A DNA stretch of 64,000 bases from an uncultured Eubacteriales bacterium (GCA_934446475.1 CAKSEH010000003.1:91343-155342), one strand, 5' to 3'; counted from the stretch's first letter, positions 8,879-18,434 are shown. A program made the numbers and translations. Notes: generated by a model from the sequence alone, not told the origin.

Positions 8879-9160
8879 AATATGATGAGGTATTATAACG
8901 AAGTCTGGTTTTGGAATCGAAAAATCCCCCGTATCTTGTCGAAAAGCCTTGAAATACGACAGTATTCCTGCATTTTTCGCCTGCGATACGAAGAATTTTT
9001 TGAGCTTACAAATCTGCAAAGTGCTTTAAAATAAAAAATTTTGATGTGAGTCACATCAAAAACGCACAGTAATGCTGACGCATACTGTGCGTTTTTAACA
9101 AAGAATACCGTTGGAATTTCAAATTTTAAAGCAATGCTTCGTTATAGCACCTCATCATAT
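8879..9160. repeat. MITE-like inverted-repeat element, gene-free
   Basis: Non-coding stretch bounded by 24-bp inverted repeats with two mismatches (8879-8902 and 9137-9160; outer core ATGATGAGGT). Inside are a second 10-bp inverted repeat (GCTTTAAAAT at 9023-9032, ATTTTAAAGC at 9123-9132), a perfect 23-bp palindrome (9039-9061) and a terminator-like hairpin (9061-9096). It carries no convincing gene; a 60-codon open frame at 8837-9019 (minus) has no ribosome binding site. It fills most of the gap between the CapA and dehydrogenase genes. Nested symmetry suggests a small non-autonomous mobile or structured-RNA element. Confidence 0.5.
9061..9096 (+). terminator. Terminator-like hairpin inside the inverted-repeat element
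   Basis: AACGCACAGT pairs with ACTGTGCGTT over a 13-nt loop, then TTTT. It is part of the 8879-9160 element. Confidence 0.5.
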
Positions 9161-9201
9161 CGGCATCACCTTCAAGTTTCGGGTGACGCCGATATTTCGT
9201 T

Positions 9202-10233
9202 TTAAAAACATTTTTCTATTCGGTGGCTTTTGCATCGATCCGTTTTGCCGCAGTGATAGCAAAGTTCGTTGTCACAGGTCCCTCTTTTGAAAAACTCTTC
9301 TATATTTTCCACGGTTTTAGAGGCTATATTGTCGAGAGCTTCTTTTGTGAGAAACGCCTGATGAGAGGTTACTATAACATTAGGCATTGAAATGAGTCTT
9401 GCAAGGGTATCGTCGTCTAAGATATGACCCGAAAAGTCCTCAAAGAAAACATCGGCTTCCTCTTCGTAAACATCGAGACAGGCGGCGCCTATGCGGCGTG
9501 ATTTTATGCCCTCAAGCAGCGCTTCGGCGTCTATAAGAGCGCCTCTTGAGGTGTTTATTATGACGACCCCTTTTTTGCACATCGGAATCGACTTTTCGCC
9601 TATTATGTGATAACTTTCGTCGTTGAGCGGGCAGTGAAGGGAAATAACATCGCTTTCCTTAAACAAAGTTTCAAGGTCGGTATATTTAAAATCGGCATTT
9701 TCGGCAGGATATTTATCGTATGCCAAAATATTCATACCAAATCCCTTGCAGATGCTTATAAACGCTCTTCCTATCCGTCCCGTTCCTATAACACCGACGG
9801 TTTTTCCGTGCAGGTCAAAGCCGGTAAGCCCGTTAAGACTGAAATTAAAATCTCTTGTTCGTATATATGCCTTGTGTATTCTGCGGATCGATGTCAGCAG
9901 CATAGCCATAGCGTGCTCCGCCACAGCATAAGGCGAATATGCCGGCACGTGGACAATATGAATTTTCCCGTAGGCATATTTGACGTCAACATTGTTGTAT
10001 CCTGCGCACCTGAGTGCAATAAGCTTTACGCCTTCGTTATACAGGATGTCTATGACTTCTTTGTCGGCGGTATCATTTACAAATATACAAACGCCGTCAC
10101 ATCCTGCGGCAAGCTTCGCAGTGTCGCCCGTGAGCTTTGTTTCGTAAAATTTGAAAGTAATATCGCTTTTGCCGTTCAATTTTTCAAAAGCTTCCCTGTC
10201 GTAAGGTTTGGTGTCAAAAAATGCAAATTTCAT
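9202..10233 (-). CDS. D-lactate dehydrogenase-type 2-hydroxyacid dehydrogenase
   Basis: NAD-dependent oxidoreductase reducing pyruvate or another 2-oxoacid to the D-hydroxyacid, a fermentative NADH sink. The ATG at 10233 is preceded by AAAGGAATG; 343 residues. The nucleotide-binding motif is VGVIGTGRIGRAF. Catalytic Arg (INTSRGALID), Glu region (CLDVYEEEADVFF) and His (VTSHQAFLTKEAL) are present; the last two blocks are typical of D-lactate dehydrogenases. An odd C-terminal tail of about 20 residues after GTCDNELCYHCG holds five Cys in all and is not part of the usual fold. Confidence 0.88.
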   Translation of the reverse strand: MKFAFFDTKPYDREAFEKLNGKSDITFKFYETKLTGDTAKLAAGCDGVCIFVNDTADKEVIDILYNEGVKLIALRCAGYNNVDVKYAYGKIHIVHVPAYSPYAVAEHAMAMLLTSIRRIHKAYIRTRDFNFSLNGLTGFDLHGKTVGVIGTGRIGRAFISICKGFGMNILAYDKYPAENADFKYTDLETLFKESDVISLHCPLNDESYHIIGEKSIPMCKKGVVIINTSRGALIDAEALLEGIKSRRIGAACLDVYEEEADVFFEDFSGHILDDDTLARLISMPNVIVTSHQAFLTKEALDNIASKTVENIEEFFKRGTCDNELCYHCGKTDRCKSHRIEKCF

Positions 10234-10299
10234 ATGAACATTCCTTTCTTTTTGTTTTTTCACATCTTTTGTTAGTATTGCTTTAATTAAACAAAAAAA

Positions 10300-10324
10300 C
10301 CGCCGCAAATTATTTTTGCGGCGG
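10300..10324 (-). terminator. Terminator for gdhA
   Basis: CCGCCGCAAA pairs with TTTGCGGCGG. On the minus strand the stem is followed by seven T residues. It lies just after the gdhA stop codon. Confidence 0.85.
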
Positions 10325-10338
10325 CATTGAAATTATAA

Positions 10339-11694
<1,356 letters not shown>

Positions 11695-11721
11695 TTACCT
11701 CCATTATTTTTTCCAAATGAA

Positions 11722-11750
11722 ATTTTACTGCAAAAACAAGCCGCAGTCAA
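11722..11750 (-). promoter_or_regulatory. Sigma-A promoter for gdhA
   Basis: On the minus strand TTGACT (11745-11750), 17-bp spacer, TAAAAT (11722-11727), 34 bp before the gdhA start codon. Confidence 0.75.
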
Positions 11751-11778
11751 TAAAAAATTACAGTAAAGGTTAAAAAAT

Positions 11779-12465
11779 TCAATTTTTGTTAAAATGTTTG
11801 TATACTTCTATGTTTGTCATATACTTAACATCGCTTCTTCCGGCAAGCTTTTTAAGAAGATTTTCGAAATATTCCCAATTTCTGTCGGGAAGATTTTCGG
11901 TAAGTTCGTATGAATGTCCGTACATATTAAACAACAGGGTTTCATCACCGTTGTAATTTAAAAATTCATCGGCAAGACGCATAGCATCGGCGTCGGCATA
12001 ATGACAGGTAGGATGCCATTCAAGCCAGTTTTCGGGAAGTGAGAAATTTTTTGTGCAGCGTATGGTTCTCGCATATTTAATGCCCTTTTCCTTAAGCGCC
12101 TGCGAAAGCTCGTGAGTGTATTCTCCTCCCGGATATGCCAGTCCGCAAACATCGTATCCGCAAAGCTTTTTAAGGTCGTTTGCCGATTTCACAACGGTTT
12201 CGTCAAGATCTTTTACACTGCAGCGGTGGTCGCAGGTGTGGCTCGCAATCTCCATACCTTTATATGTTGTCGGTATTTCTTCTGCCGAAACTCTGCGTAT
12301 CGTGGTTGTTTCTCCGTATCTTTTATAGTCCTCCCAAACCCACGAAAGTTGGTTTGATATTATAAAAAATGTGGATTTAATTCCGTATTTTCTCAGTAGG
12401 TCGCACAGCCTGCGGTCGTAATCCTCGCAGTCATCAAAACTCATAGTAAGTATTTTTTCTTTCAT
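11779..12465 (-). CDS. Polysaccharide deacetylase family protein
   Basis: NodB-fold metal-dependent deacetylase of N-acetylated sugars (PF01522). In 228 residues it shows motif 1 LTMSFDDCEDYD with the catalytic base Asp, the metal-binding motif 2 IASHTCDHRC, and motif 3 GLAYPGGEYT. There is no signal peptide, so a cytoplasmic substrate is likely. It lies upstream of gdhA on the same strand, but gdhA has its own promoter. The substrate cannot be told from sequence. Confidence 0.87.
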   Translation of the reverse strand: MKEKILTMSFDDCEDYDRRLCDLLRKYGIKSTFFIISNQLSWVWEDYKRYGETTTIRRVSAEEIPTTYKGMEIASHTCDHRCSVKDLDETVVKSANDLKKLCGYDVCGLAYPGGEYTHELSQALKEKGIKYARTIRCTKNFSLPENWLEWHPTCHYADADAMRLADEFLNYNGDETLLFNMYGHSYELTENLPDRNWEYFENLLKKLAGRSDVKYMTNIEVYKHFNKN

Positions 12466-12548
12466 TTATGTTCACCCCGCAATTATACTATCACAACCCG
12501 AATTATTTTTCAACAGGCAAAACGATTTGCTAAGCCCCGTATTTATTA

Positions 12549-12576
12549 TTGACTTTATGCCGGTTTATGGTAAAAT
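12549..12576 (+). promoter_or_regulatory. Promoter for eda-kdgK
   Basis: TTGACT (12549-12554), 16-bp spacer, TAAAAT (12571-12576), 34 bp before the eda ATG. Confidence 0.65.
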
Positions 12577-12610
12577 AAATATGCAGTTTTTCAAAACAGG
12601 AGGAAAAACA

Positions 12611-13249
12611 ATGGAAGAACTTATAAAGAAGATATCGGATATCGGAGTGGTTCCGGTTATAAAGATTGACAGTGCAGACGATGCTTTGCCGCTCAGCGCA
12701 GCACTTAAAAAAGGCGGTCTTTGCTGTGCGGAGGTTACATTTCGTACCGATGCGGCGGAGGAATCCATTCGCAGAATAGCGAAAGAATATCCTGATTTTT
12801 TAATAGCCGCCGGAACGGTTTTAACAACAGAGCAGGCAGATGCGGCTATGGCTGCGGGAGCAACTTTTATAGTAAGTCCCGGATTTAATCCTAAGGTTGT
12901 AAGCCATTGCATTCAAAAAGGCTATCCCGTTATACCGGGAGTTTGCACTCCAACAGAGGTTGAGGCCGCAATGTCTCTCGGACTTAAATATCTTAAATTC
13001 TTCCCTGCAGAGGCCGCAGGAGGAGTAAAAATGATAAAGGCAATGTCGGCTCCTTATACAACGGTAAGGTTTATGCCCACAGGAGGCATTTCCCCCGATA
13101 ACCTTGCAAATTATCTTTCGCTCAAGGCTGTGTTTGCGTGCGGAGGAAGTTGGATGGTACCTGCCGATAAGATAAATTCGGGAGATTTTGCCGCTATCGA
13201 AAAACTCACAAGTGAAGCGGTTGCGCTTTTAAAGGAGATAAGAAAATGA
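12611..13249 (+). CDS. eda: KDPG/KHG aldolase
   Basis: Class I aldolase that splits 2-keto-3-deoxy-6-phosphogluconate into pyruvate and glyceraldehyde 3-phosphate. The ATG at 12611 is set by ACAGGAGG. The 212-residue protein shows CCAEVTFRTDAAEESI with the catalytic Glu, AAGTVLTTEQADAA, SPGFNPKVV, PGVCTPTEVEAAM and the Schiff-base lysine in LKYLKFFPAEAAGG. It overlaps kdgK by 4 nt (ATGA), forming a two-gene unit for degrading hexuronate-derived KDG. Uronate isomerase and dehydratase genes are not in the window. Confidence 0.95.
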   Translation: MEELIKKISDIGVVPVIKIDSADDALPLSAALKKGGLCCAEVTFRTDAAEESIRRIAKEYPDFLIAAGTVLTTEQADAAMAAGATFIVSPGFNPKVVSHCIQKGYPVIPGVCTPTEVEAAMSLGLKYLKFFPAEAAGGVKMIKAMSAPYTTVRFMPTGGISPDNLANYLSLKAVFACGGSWMVPADKINSGDFAAIEKLTSEAVALLKEIRK

Positions 13250-14268
13250 AAAGAACAGTTACTTTCGGAGAGATAATGCTCCGCCTTGCGCCTAACGGAT
13301 ATTACAGGTTTTTTCAGGACAGTCAGCTTCAGGCAACCTTCGGCGGCGGCGAGGCAAATGTTGCGGTAAGCCTTGCAAATTTCGGGCTTGACGCTGCGTT
13401 TATAACTAAGCTTCCGTCCCACGCAATAGGTCAGGCGGCGGTGAATTCGCTCAGATATTTCGGTGTTGACACTTCAAAGATTGCAAGAGGCGGAGACAGA
13501 GTCGGAATATATTTCCTTGAAAAAGGAGCTTCGCAAAGGGGCAGCGTTTGCATTTACGACCGTGCTCATTCCGCAATTTCGGAAGCTGTGCCGTCCGATT
13601 TTAATTGGGATGATATTTTTAAAGATGCCGATTGGTTCCACTTTACCGGCATTACTCCCGCCCTCGGCGAAAATCTTGTCTTAATATGCAAAGAGGCCTG
13701 CATTGCCGCTAAAAAACACGGCGTTAAAATAAGCTGTGACTTAAATTACCGTGGAAAGCTCTGGACAAGGGAGCAGGCAAGAGCTGCAATGAGTGAGCTT
13801 TGCAAGTATGTCGACGTTTGCATTTCAAACGAAGAGGACGCTAAAGATGTTTTCGGAATTGAAGCTGAAAACACCGATATATACGGCGGAAAGCTCAACA
13901 AAGAGGGATACAAGAGCGTTGCAAGGCAGCTTATGGATAAATTCGGATTTGAAAAGGTTGCAATAACGCTGCGTACCTCCATATCCGCAAGCGATAACGA
14001 TTGGGCCGCTATGCTTTACGACGGCAAGGATTACTGTTTTTCAAAGGAGTATCATTTAAGAATAGTCGACCGTGTAGGCGGAGGCGACAGCTTCGGAGCA
14101 GGCCTGATTTATTCTCTGCTTTCGGGAAAAAATACCGCCGATGCAGTTGAATTTGCAGTGGCTGCCTCTGCGCTTAAACATTCCGTTGAGGGAGATTTCA
14201 ACAGGGTAAGCGTATCCGAGGTTGAAAAACTTTGCGGCGGAGACGGCTCGGGAAGAGTTCAAAGATAA
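13246..14268 (+). CDS. kdgK: 2-keto-3-deoxygluconate kinase (PfkB family)
   Basis: Phosphorylates KDG to KDPG, the substrate of the aldolase encoded just upstream. Of 340 residues, the N-terminal TFGEIMLRLAP and FGGGEANVAVSLANFG form the sugar-binding part. The C-terminal PfkB signature VDRVGGGDSFGAGL carries the catalytic Asp. The ATGA overlap with eda supports coupled translation and the substrate assignment over other PfkB sugar kinases. Confidence 0.92.
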   Translation: MKRTVTFGEIMLRLAPNGYYRFFQDSQLQATFGGGEANVAVSLANFGLDAAFITKLPSHAIGQAAVNSLRYFGVDTSKIARGGDRVGIYFLEKGASQRGSVCIYDRAHSAISEAVPSDFNWDDIFKDADWFHFTGITPALGENLVLICKEACIAAKKHGVKISCDLNYRGKLWTREQARAAMSELCKYVDVCISNEEDAKDVFGIEAENTDIYGGKLNKEGYKSVARQLMDKFGFEKVAITLRTSISASDNDWAAMLYDGKDYCFSKEYHLRIVDRVGGGDSFGAGLIYSLLSGKNTADAVEFAVAASALKHSVEGDFNRVSVSEVEKLCGGDGSGRVQR

Positions 14269-14294
14269 TTTTTTTAAAAACCGAAAAAATATTG

Positions 14295-14323
14295 TTGCAT
14301 TATCGGATTTCGTATGCTATAAT
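14295..14323 (+). promoter_or_regulatory. Sigma-A promoter for the ABC/DUF1854 operon
   Basis: TTGCAT (14295-14300), 17-bp spacer ending in TGC (extended -10), TATAAT (14318-14323). Confidence 0.75.
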
Positions 14324-14388
14324 CATCCCGAAAAGTAAATAGGCTTCTTTCAAAGTGCGTAAAGCGCATTCGGTGGGGTGTATATTCA

Positions 14389-16632
14389 ATGAATTTTGAT
14401 GATGTATTATCCAACAAACCTATGCCGGTTCCCTTGCGTGAAAAGCTCGGATCCGTCCTTGAAAAAGAAGATAAGATTTTGTTTGCTGTCACAGGTGATT
14501 TGAAACTTGATGCGGTATACGGCGACTGTGCCCTTGTTGCTCTGGGAAACGGTCTTGTATGCGTTGAGGATTCCGGCTGTGACAGCTTTTTGATTTCTTA
14601 TTCCGATATAAAGGAAATTTCGGTTAAAAGAATGTATTCAAATGCGGTGCTCCTCGTAAACGGAAGGGTTGTCTTAAGATTCAGCTTTAAATCTGTATCA
14701 TTTATGGAAGCCGCTGTTGAAGCGATTAAAAAAATATGTAAAGGCGAAGATGCAGGCAGGGCGACGGAAACCGTAGCCGCAGTTTTTGAAAAACAACGCC
14801 TTACCTGCCCTAAGTGCGGACGGCCGCTTTCGTCATCGGGAGCAGAGTGCATAAACTGTATGAGCAAAGGTAAGCTTGTTAAGAGACTTGCTTACTATAT
14901 AAAGCCTCATACATTGACCCTTATTGTCTGTATCTTGCTTTCGGGACTCACTACGGCTGCGGCGCTTGTGCCGCCTTATATAACAAAAACTCTTGTTGAT
15001 AAAGTTATACCGGAAAGTAATTTAAGACTTCTTTACATACTTGTCTCGGTTTTGCTCGGCGTTTATGTTGTGCAGGCGGTTATAGGAACTGTAAAATCGC
15101 ACTTCCTCAGAATAACGGGAGATAAGATAGTCACTTCGCTGCGAAACGATGTTTACGAAAGAGCGCAGTATCTTCCCGTTTCATTTTACGATAAAACAAG
15201 TACGGGTTCTATGTTTTCGAGAATAAGCGGAGATACAAATAATCTTAATTCATTTATGCTGCGCATAACTCAGGAGGCTGTCGTTCAGTTTTTCCTTATG
15301 ATAGGAATAATGGCAGTTATGCTTGTGCTGAATTGGAAACTTGCGCTATTGTCGCTGATTCCTGTGCCTGTTGTGGCTCTCGGAGCAAGATTTTTCGGTA
15401 AGAAAATACAACCGGTATACCGCAGGATATGGGTGCGGTGGTCCAGCGTGTGCGGAATTCTTTCCGATTCGCTTCCGGGAATAAGGGTCATAAAATCGTT
15501 TACAGGCGAGCGGCGTTCGATAAAAAAATTTAAAGATTACAATAATATGTGGTATAACGAGGATAAAAATGCTTCGATACTTGCAAGCATTTTCCCTCAA
15601 ACGGTTAATTTTTTCATTCTCTGCGGAACGCTTGTTATCTGGGGTATAGGAGGATATAATGTTGTTACGCACTCGGGCGGTATGACGGCAGGTATGCTGA
15701 TTTCCTTTATCTCTTATGCCTCGATGTTTTACGGTCCCATAAACTTTTTCGCAGGTCTTTCGGACAGTTATCAAAGTGCGCTCACCTCTGCCGAGAGACT
15801 TCTCGATATACTTGACGCAGAACCCGAAAAAGATTTCGGAAAGGGAAATAAGGTAGGCGCATTAAAAGGCAAAATCGAATTTAAGAATGTAAGCTTTTCC
15901 TTTGATAAAACCGAAAAAACACTTGATAATATAAATCTCACCGTTGAACCGGGAGATGTTGTCGGTATAGTGGGAACGACAGGCTCCGGGAAAAGCACGC
16001 TCATAAATTTGCTTATGCGGTTTTATGACGATTACGAGGGAGAAATATCGGTCGACGGTAAAAATATAAGGGATATAGACCTTGGCAGTTACCGTTCCCA
16101 GATAGGTTTTGTTCAGCAGGAGCCTCTTATGTTCAGGGATACCGTTTTTAACAATATAGCGTTTTCAAATCCCGAACTTCCCGTTGAAGCGGTTATAAAT
16201 GCGGCTGATATTGCAAATGCGCATAATTTTATCGCCCGTATGCCGGACGCTTACGATACCGTTCTCGGCGAGAGGGGAGCGGGTCTTTCGGGCGGAGAAC
16301 GGCAAAGGATATCCATAGCGAGAGCGGTTATAAAAAATCCGTCTATGCTTATCTTTGACGAAGCGACCGCCGCAGTTGACAGTGAGACCGAGCACCTGAT
16401 TCAGGAAGCAATAGAGAGACTTATAAGCGGACGCACCACTCTTATGATAGCACACCGTCTGTCAACCCTTAAAAAAGCAAATAAAATAGTTGTTGTTGAT
16501 AAAGGAAAAATAATAGAATGCGGAACACCGGCGGAGCTTATGAAGCTTAAGGGAAAGTATTATAAACTGGTGGAGATACAGAATATGTCCGAAGAGGCTC
16601 AGCGCAGGAGCAGCGAGGAGGGTTTTTCTTAA
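14389..16632 (+). CDS. ABC exporter with N-terminal PH-like domain and zinc ribbon
   Basis: Half-transporter of the lipid/peptide exporter type, 747 residues, longer than the usual ~580. The extra N-terminus has a beta-rich segment (about 25-115) and a zinc ribbon (CPKCG near 140, CINC 14 residues on). The transmembrane domain spans about 175-470. The ATPase domain has Walker A VGTTGSGKST, signature LSGGERQR, Walker B MLIFDEATAAVDSE and the switch His in IAHRLST. The next gene encodes a DUF1854 protein starting directly at its stop codon. In proteobacteria such a pair is annotated as cyanophycin-metabolism-associated, but no cyanophycin gene is present here. The substrate is unknown. Confidence 0.88.
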   Translation: MNFDDVLSNKPMPVPLREKLGSVLEKEDKILFAVTGDLKLDAVYGDCALVALGNGLVCVEDSGCDSFLISYSDIKEISVKRMYSNAVLLVNGRVVLRFSFKSVSFMEAAVEAIKKICKGEDAGRATETVAAVFEKQRLTCPKCGRPLSSSGAECINCMSKGKLVKRLAYYIKPHTLTLIVCILLSGLTTAAALVPPYITKTLVDKVIPESNLRLLYILVSVLLGVYVVQAVIGTVKSHFLRITGDKIVTSLRNDVYERAQYLPVSFYDKTSTGSMFSRISGDTNNLNSFMLRITQEAVVQFFLMIGIMAVMLVLNWKLALLSLIPVPVVALGARFFGKKIQPVYRRIWVRWSSVCGILSDSLPGIRVIKSFTGERRSIKKFKDYNNMWYNEDKNASILASIFPQTVNFFILCGTLVIWGIGGYNVVTHSGGMTAGMLISFISYASMFYGPINFFAGLSDSYQSALTSAERLLDILDAEPEKDFGKGNKVGALKGKIEFKNVSFSFDKTEKTLDNINLTVEPGDVVGIVGTTGSGKSTLINLLMRFYDDYEGEISVDGKNIRDIDLGSYRSQIGFVQQEPLMFRDTVFNNIAFSNPELPVEAVINAADIANAHNFIARMPDAYDTVLGERGAGLSGGERQRISIARAVIKNPSMLIFDEATAAVDSETEHLIQEAIERLISGRTTLMIAHRLSTLKKANKIVVVDKGKIIECGTPAELMKLKGKYYKLVEIQNMSEEAQRRSSEEGFS

Positions 16633-17115
16633 ATGAACAGAGTGTATCTTGAAAACGACAGTGTGATTTTAAAGCTAAGAGAAGATTTTCTGCTGGATGT
16701 TCAATTGTATTCGGGTGAAAATTACAGTGCGGTATGTCCCCGTCGGCTTTTTCCGATAAGCGGAGGCAATAAATATATTTCACTGCTTGACAGAGAGGAG
16801 AACGAAATAGCAGTTATAAGAAATGCGGATTCACTTATGAATGAAAGCAGGAAAGCGCTGCTTGAATCGCTTAAGCAGTATTATCTCATACCAAAGATAC
16901 TGAGGATAAACGAAATAGAGGAAAAGTACGGCACGATTCATATCACTGCCGATACAGACCACGGAATATGCAGTTTTGATGTCACCGACAGAACTCATAA
17001 CCTCAGAACTTTGTTTGACGGGCGTGTTCTTATACGGGATGTTAACGATAACAGATATGAAATACCCGATATACGGAAAATCGACCGAAAAACAGCCGAT
17101 ATACTTTTATTATGA
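16633..17115 (+). CDS. DUF1854 domain protein
   Basis: 160 residues matching DUF1854: a beta-rich N-terminus (CPRRLFPISGG, YISLLDREENEIAVI), then LLESLKQYYLIPKILRINEI, and the C-terminal GRVLIRDVNDNRYEIPDI. Its start codon abuts the stop of the ABC exporter, so the two are made together. The family has no proven biochemical role; it probably acts as a soluble partner of the exporter. Confidence 0.8.
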   Translation: MNRVYLENDSVILKLREDFLLDVQLYSGENYSAVCPRRLFPISGGNKYISLLDREENEIAVIRNADSLMNESRKALLESLKQYYLIPKILRINEIEEKYGTIHITADTDHGICSFDVTDRTHNLRTLFDGRVLIRDVNDNRYEIPDIRKIDRKTADILLL

Positions 17116-17136
17116 TTTAAGGAGTAAGACTGGAAT

Positions 17137-17463
17137 ATGAAACTTATTTTTGCCGTAATAAATAACGATGATTCTGCCATAGTAGCTTCCGAGCTTACAA
17201 GAAACGGCTTTGTTATTACAAAGCTTTCCACAACCGGCGGCTTTTTACAGGTCGGAAATACTACCCTGCTGATAGGAGCGGATGATGATAAAGTTGAACA
17301 GATAAAAAGTATCATAAAGGAAAAAAGCTTTACAAGAAGCAAGGGGGTTCCGACTACCGCTTCATACGGTCGTGGACTTACAAATAACGACGGTCCGGTG
17401 ACAGCAACCGTAAACGGAGCGGCTGTTTTTGTATTGAATGTCGAGAGCTTTGAAAAAATGTAA
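17137..17463 (+). CDS. darA: Cyclic-di-AMP receptor DarA/PstA
   Basis: PII-like trimeric signal protein that binds c-di-AMP. The 108-residue length is exact for the family. The opening MKLIFAVINNDDS, the FVITKLSTTGGFL strand and GNTTLLIGADDD match closely, followed by the flexible loop and a closing strand (AVFVLNVESFEKM). The ribosome binding site is AAGGAG. It usually sits near holB/yaaT; here those genes are 35 kb away. It is likely cotranscribed with the ABC and thioesterase genes around it. Confidence 0.93.
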   Translation: MKLIFAVINNDDSAIVASELTRNGFVITKLSTTGGFLQVGNTTLLIGADDDKVEQIKSIIKEKSFTRSKGVPTTASYGRGLTNNDGPVTATVNGAAVFVLNVESFEKM

Positions 17464-17481
17464 AAGAGGTAATACACAACA

Positions 17482-18204
17482 ATGATTTTCAGCGAAAAGG
17501 TCACAACAAGAATCGAGGATTTCGGAAAAGGCGGATATATGAATCCGTATTCGCTTCTTGAAATATTTGAAAATGCGGGAAACCGCCACTCCGAGGCGGT
17601 AAACGACAGCGCCATAGACGGCAGTATAAACGGAATTTCCTGGATAATGACAGGATGGTATGCCGAGATAATCAAAACTCCGAACTATAAGGATGTACTT
17701 ACGGTCGATACCTGGATAACGGCAAAAACGGGAACCGTCCGTTCCGAAAGGAATTTTCTCCTTAAAAACAAAAACAGCGAGATAATAGCAAAGGGACAGA
17801 CTCAACTGTCTCTTTTGGATGTTGCGTCGGGGAAAATAATCAGAATTCCCGAAAACCTTTGCGATGTGTACGGGGCTTTAAAAGAAGGGGCTTTTGATAA
17901 AAAACTTCCGAGGCTCTCGGCAGCGGACAGCAAAGACGGTTTAAGTGAAATTAAAATAAGAAGAACGGATATAGATTTTAATGGGCATATCCATAACATT
18001 TCGTATATCTATCTGGCGTTTGAGGCGCTTGAAGGTGACTTTCTTGAAAGCGAAAAAATTAGAACAATTCAGATAGCATACAAAAAGCCGCTTAAATACG
18101 GCGATAAAGCCTTTGTCGGTAAAACTTGCGATGAAAACAGCTGCACCGTTCAAATCAGCAGCGAAACCGATGTTTGCTGTATAATCAGGATGACAATAGA
18201 TTAA
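17482..18204 (+). CDS. Acyl-ACP thioesterase
   Basis: Double hot-dog thioesterase (PF01643) releasing fatty acids from acyl carrier protein. In 240 residues the N-terminal hot-dog contains NPYSLLEIFENAGNRHSE and WYAEIIKTPNYKDVLTVDTW. The second contains the catalytic region RTDIDFNGHIHNISYIYLAF with Asn/His. Such genes are common in Clostridia. It follows darA after an AGAGG ribosome binding site and is the last gene before a 230-bp gap. Confidence 0.85.
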   Translation: MIFSEKVTTRIEDFGKGGYMNPYSLLEIFENAGNRHSEAVNDSAIDGSINGISWIMTGWYAEIIKTPNYKDVLTVDTWITAKTGTVRSERNFLLKNKNSEIIAKGQTQLSLLDVASGKIIRIPENLCDVYGALKEGAFDKKLPRLSAADSKDGLSEIKIRRTDIDFNGHIHNISYIYLAFEALEGDFLESEKIRTIQIAYKKPLKYGDKAFVGKTCDENSCTVQISSETDVCCIIRMTID

Positions 18205-18341
18205 CGGATCCGCCTGTTGTCGATATAAGGCGTTCGGTAACGGGCTGTTGACCGTGCGATTTTGCCTGTCCCTTATCACTGCTTTGCCGGAGCTTATTTT
18301 TGCAAGACGGTTTTACTGCAAGTTTCAGCTTAAAATTTATT

Positions 18342-18372
18342 TTACCCGCCCTGTTGACAACGGGGCGGGTAA
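18342..18372. promoter_or_regulatory. GC-rich inverted repeat around the tetR -35 element
   Basis: TTACCCGCCC and GGGCGGGTAA form 10-bp arms; the 11-nt loop contains TTGACA, the -35 of the next promoter. It could be a repressor site, a cruciform, or a terminator for the upstream operon, though no T run follows on the plus strand. Confidence 0.5.
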
Positions 18373-18382
18373 GTATTATAAT
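18354..18382 (+). promoter_or_regulatory. Consensus sigma-A promoter for the TetR operon
   Basis: Perfect TTGACA (18354-18359), 17-bp spacer, perfect TATAAT (18377-18382). So strong a promoter implies repression. Confidence 0.85.
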
Positions 18383-18394
18383 TAAGGAAACATA

Positions 18395-18406
18395 TGTTGC
18401 GCAACA
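18395..18406. promoter_or_regulatory. Candidate TetR operator
   Basis: Perfect 12-bp palindrome TGTTGCGCAACA between the -10 and the tetR start, where a TetR-family repressor would block transcription. The autoregulation is inferred. Confidence 0.55.
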
Positions 18407-18434
18407 ATAGTTTTCTTAAAGCGAGGGATAAAAA

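Noticed and set aside
8837..9019. 60-codon minus-strand open frame near the CapA gene
   Set aside because: No ribosome binding site and it spans one arm of the inverted-repeat element, so it is probably non-coding.
9607..10275. 222-codon plus-strand open frame
   Set aside because: It lies entirely opposite the D-lactate-type dehydrogenase, has no ribosome binding site and encodes no recognisable protein.
16995..17675. 226-codon minus-strand open frame
   Set aside because: It is antisense to DUF1854, darA and the thioesterase, all of which have clear family matches and ribosome binding sites.
18342..18372. Plain intrinsic terminator for the thioesterase operon
   Set aside because: The stem is strong but lacks a T run on the plus strand and overlaps the next promoter, so termination is not the best single explanation.
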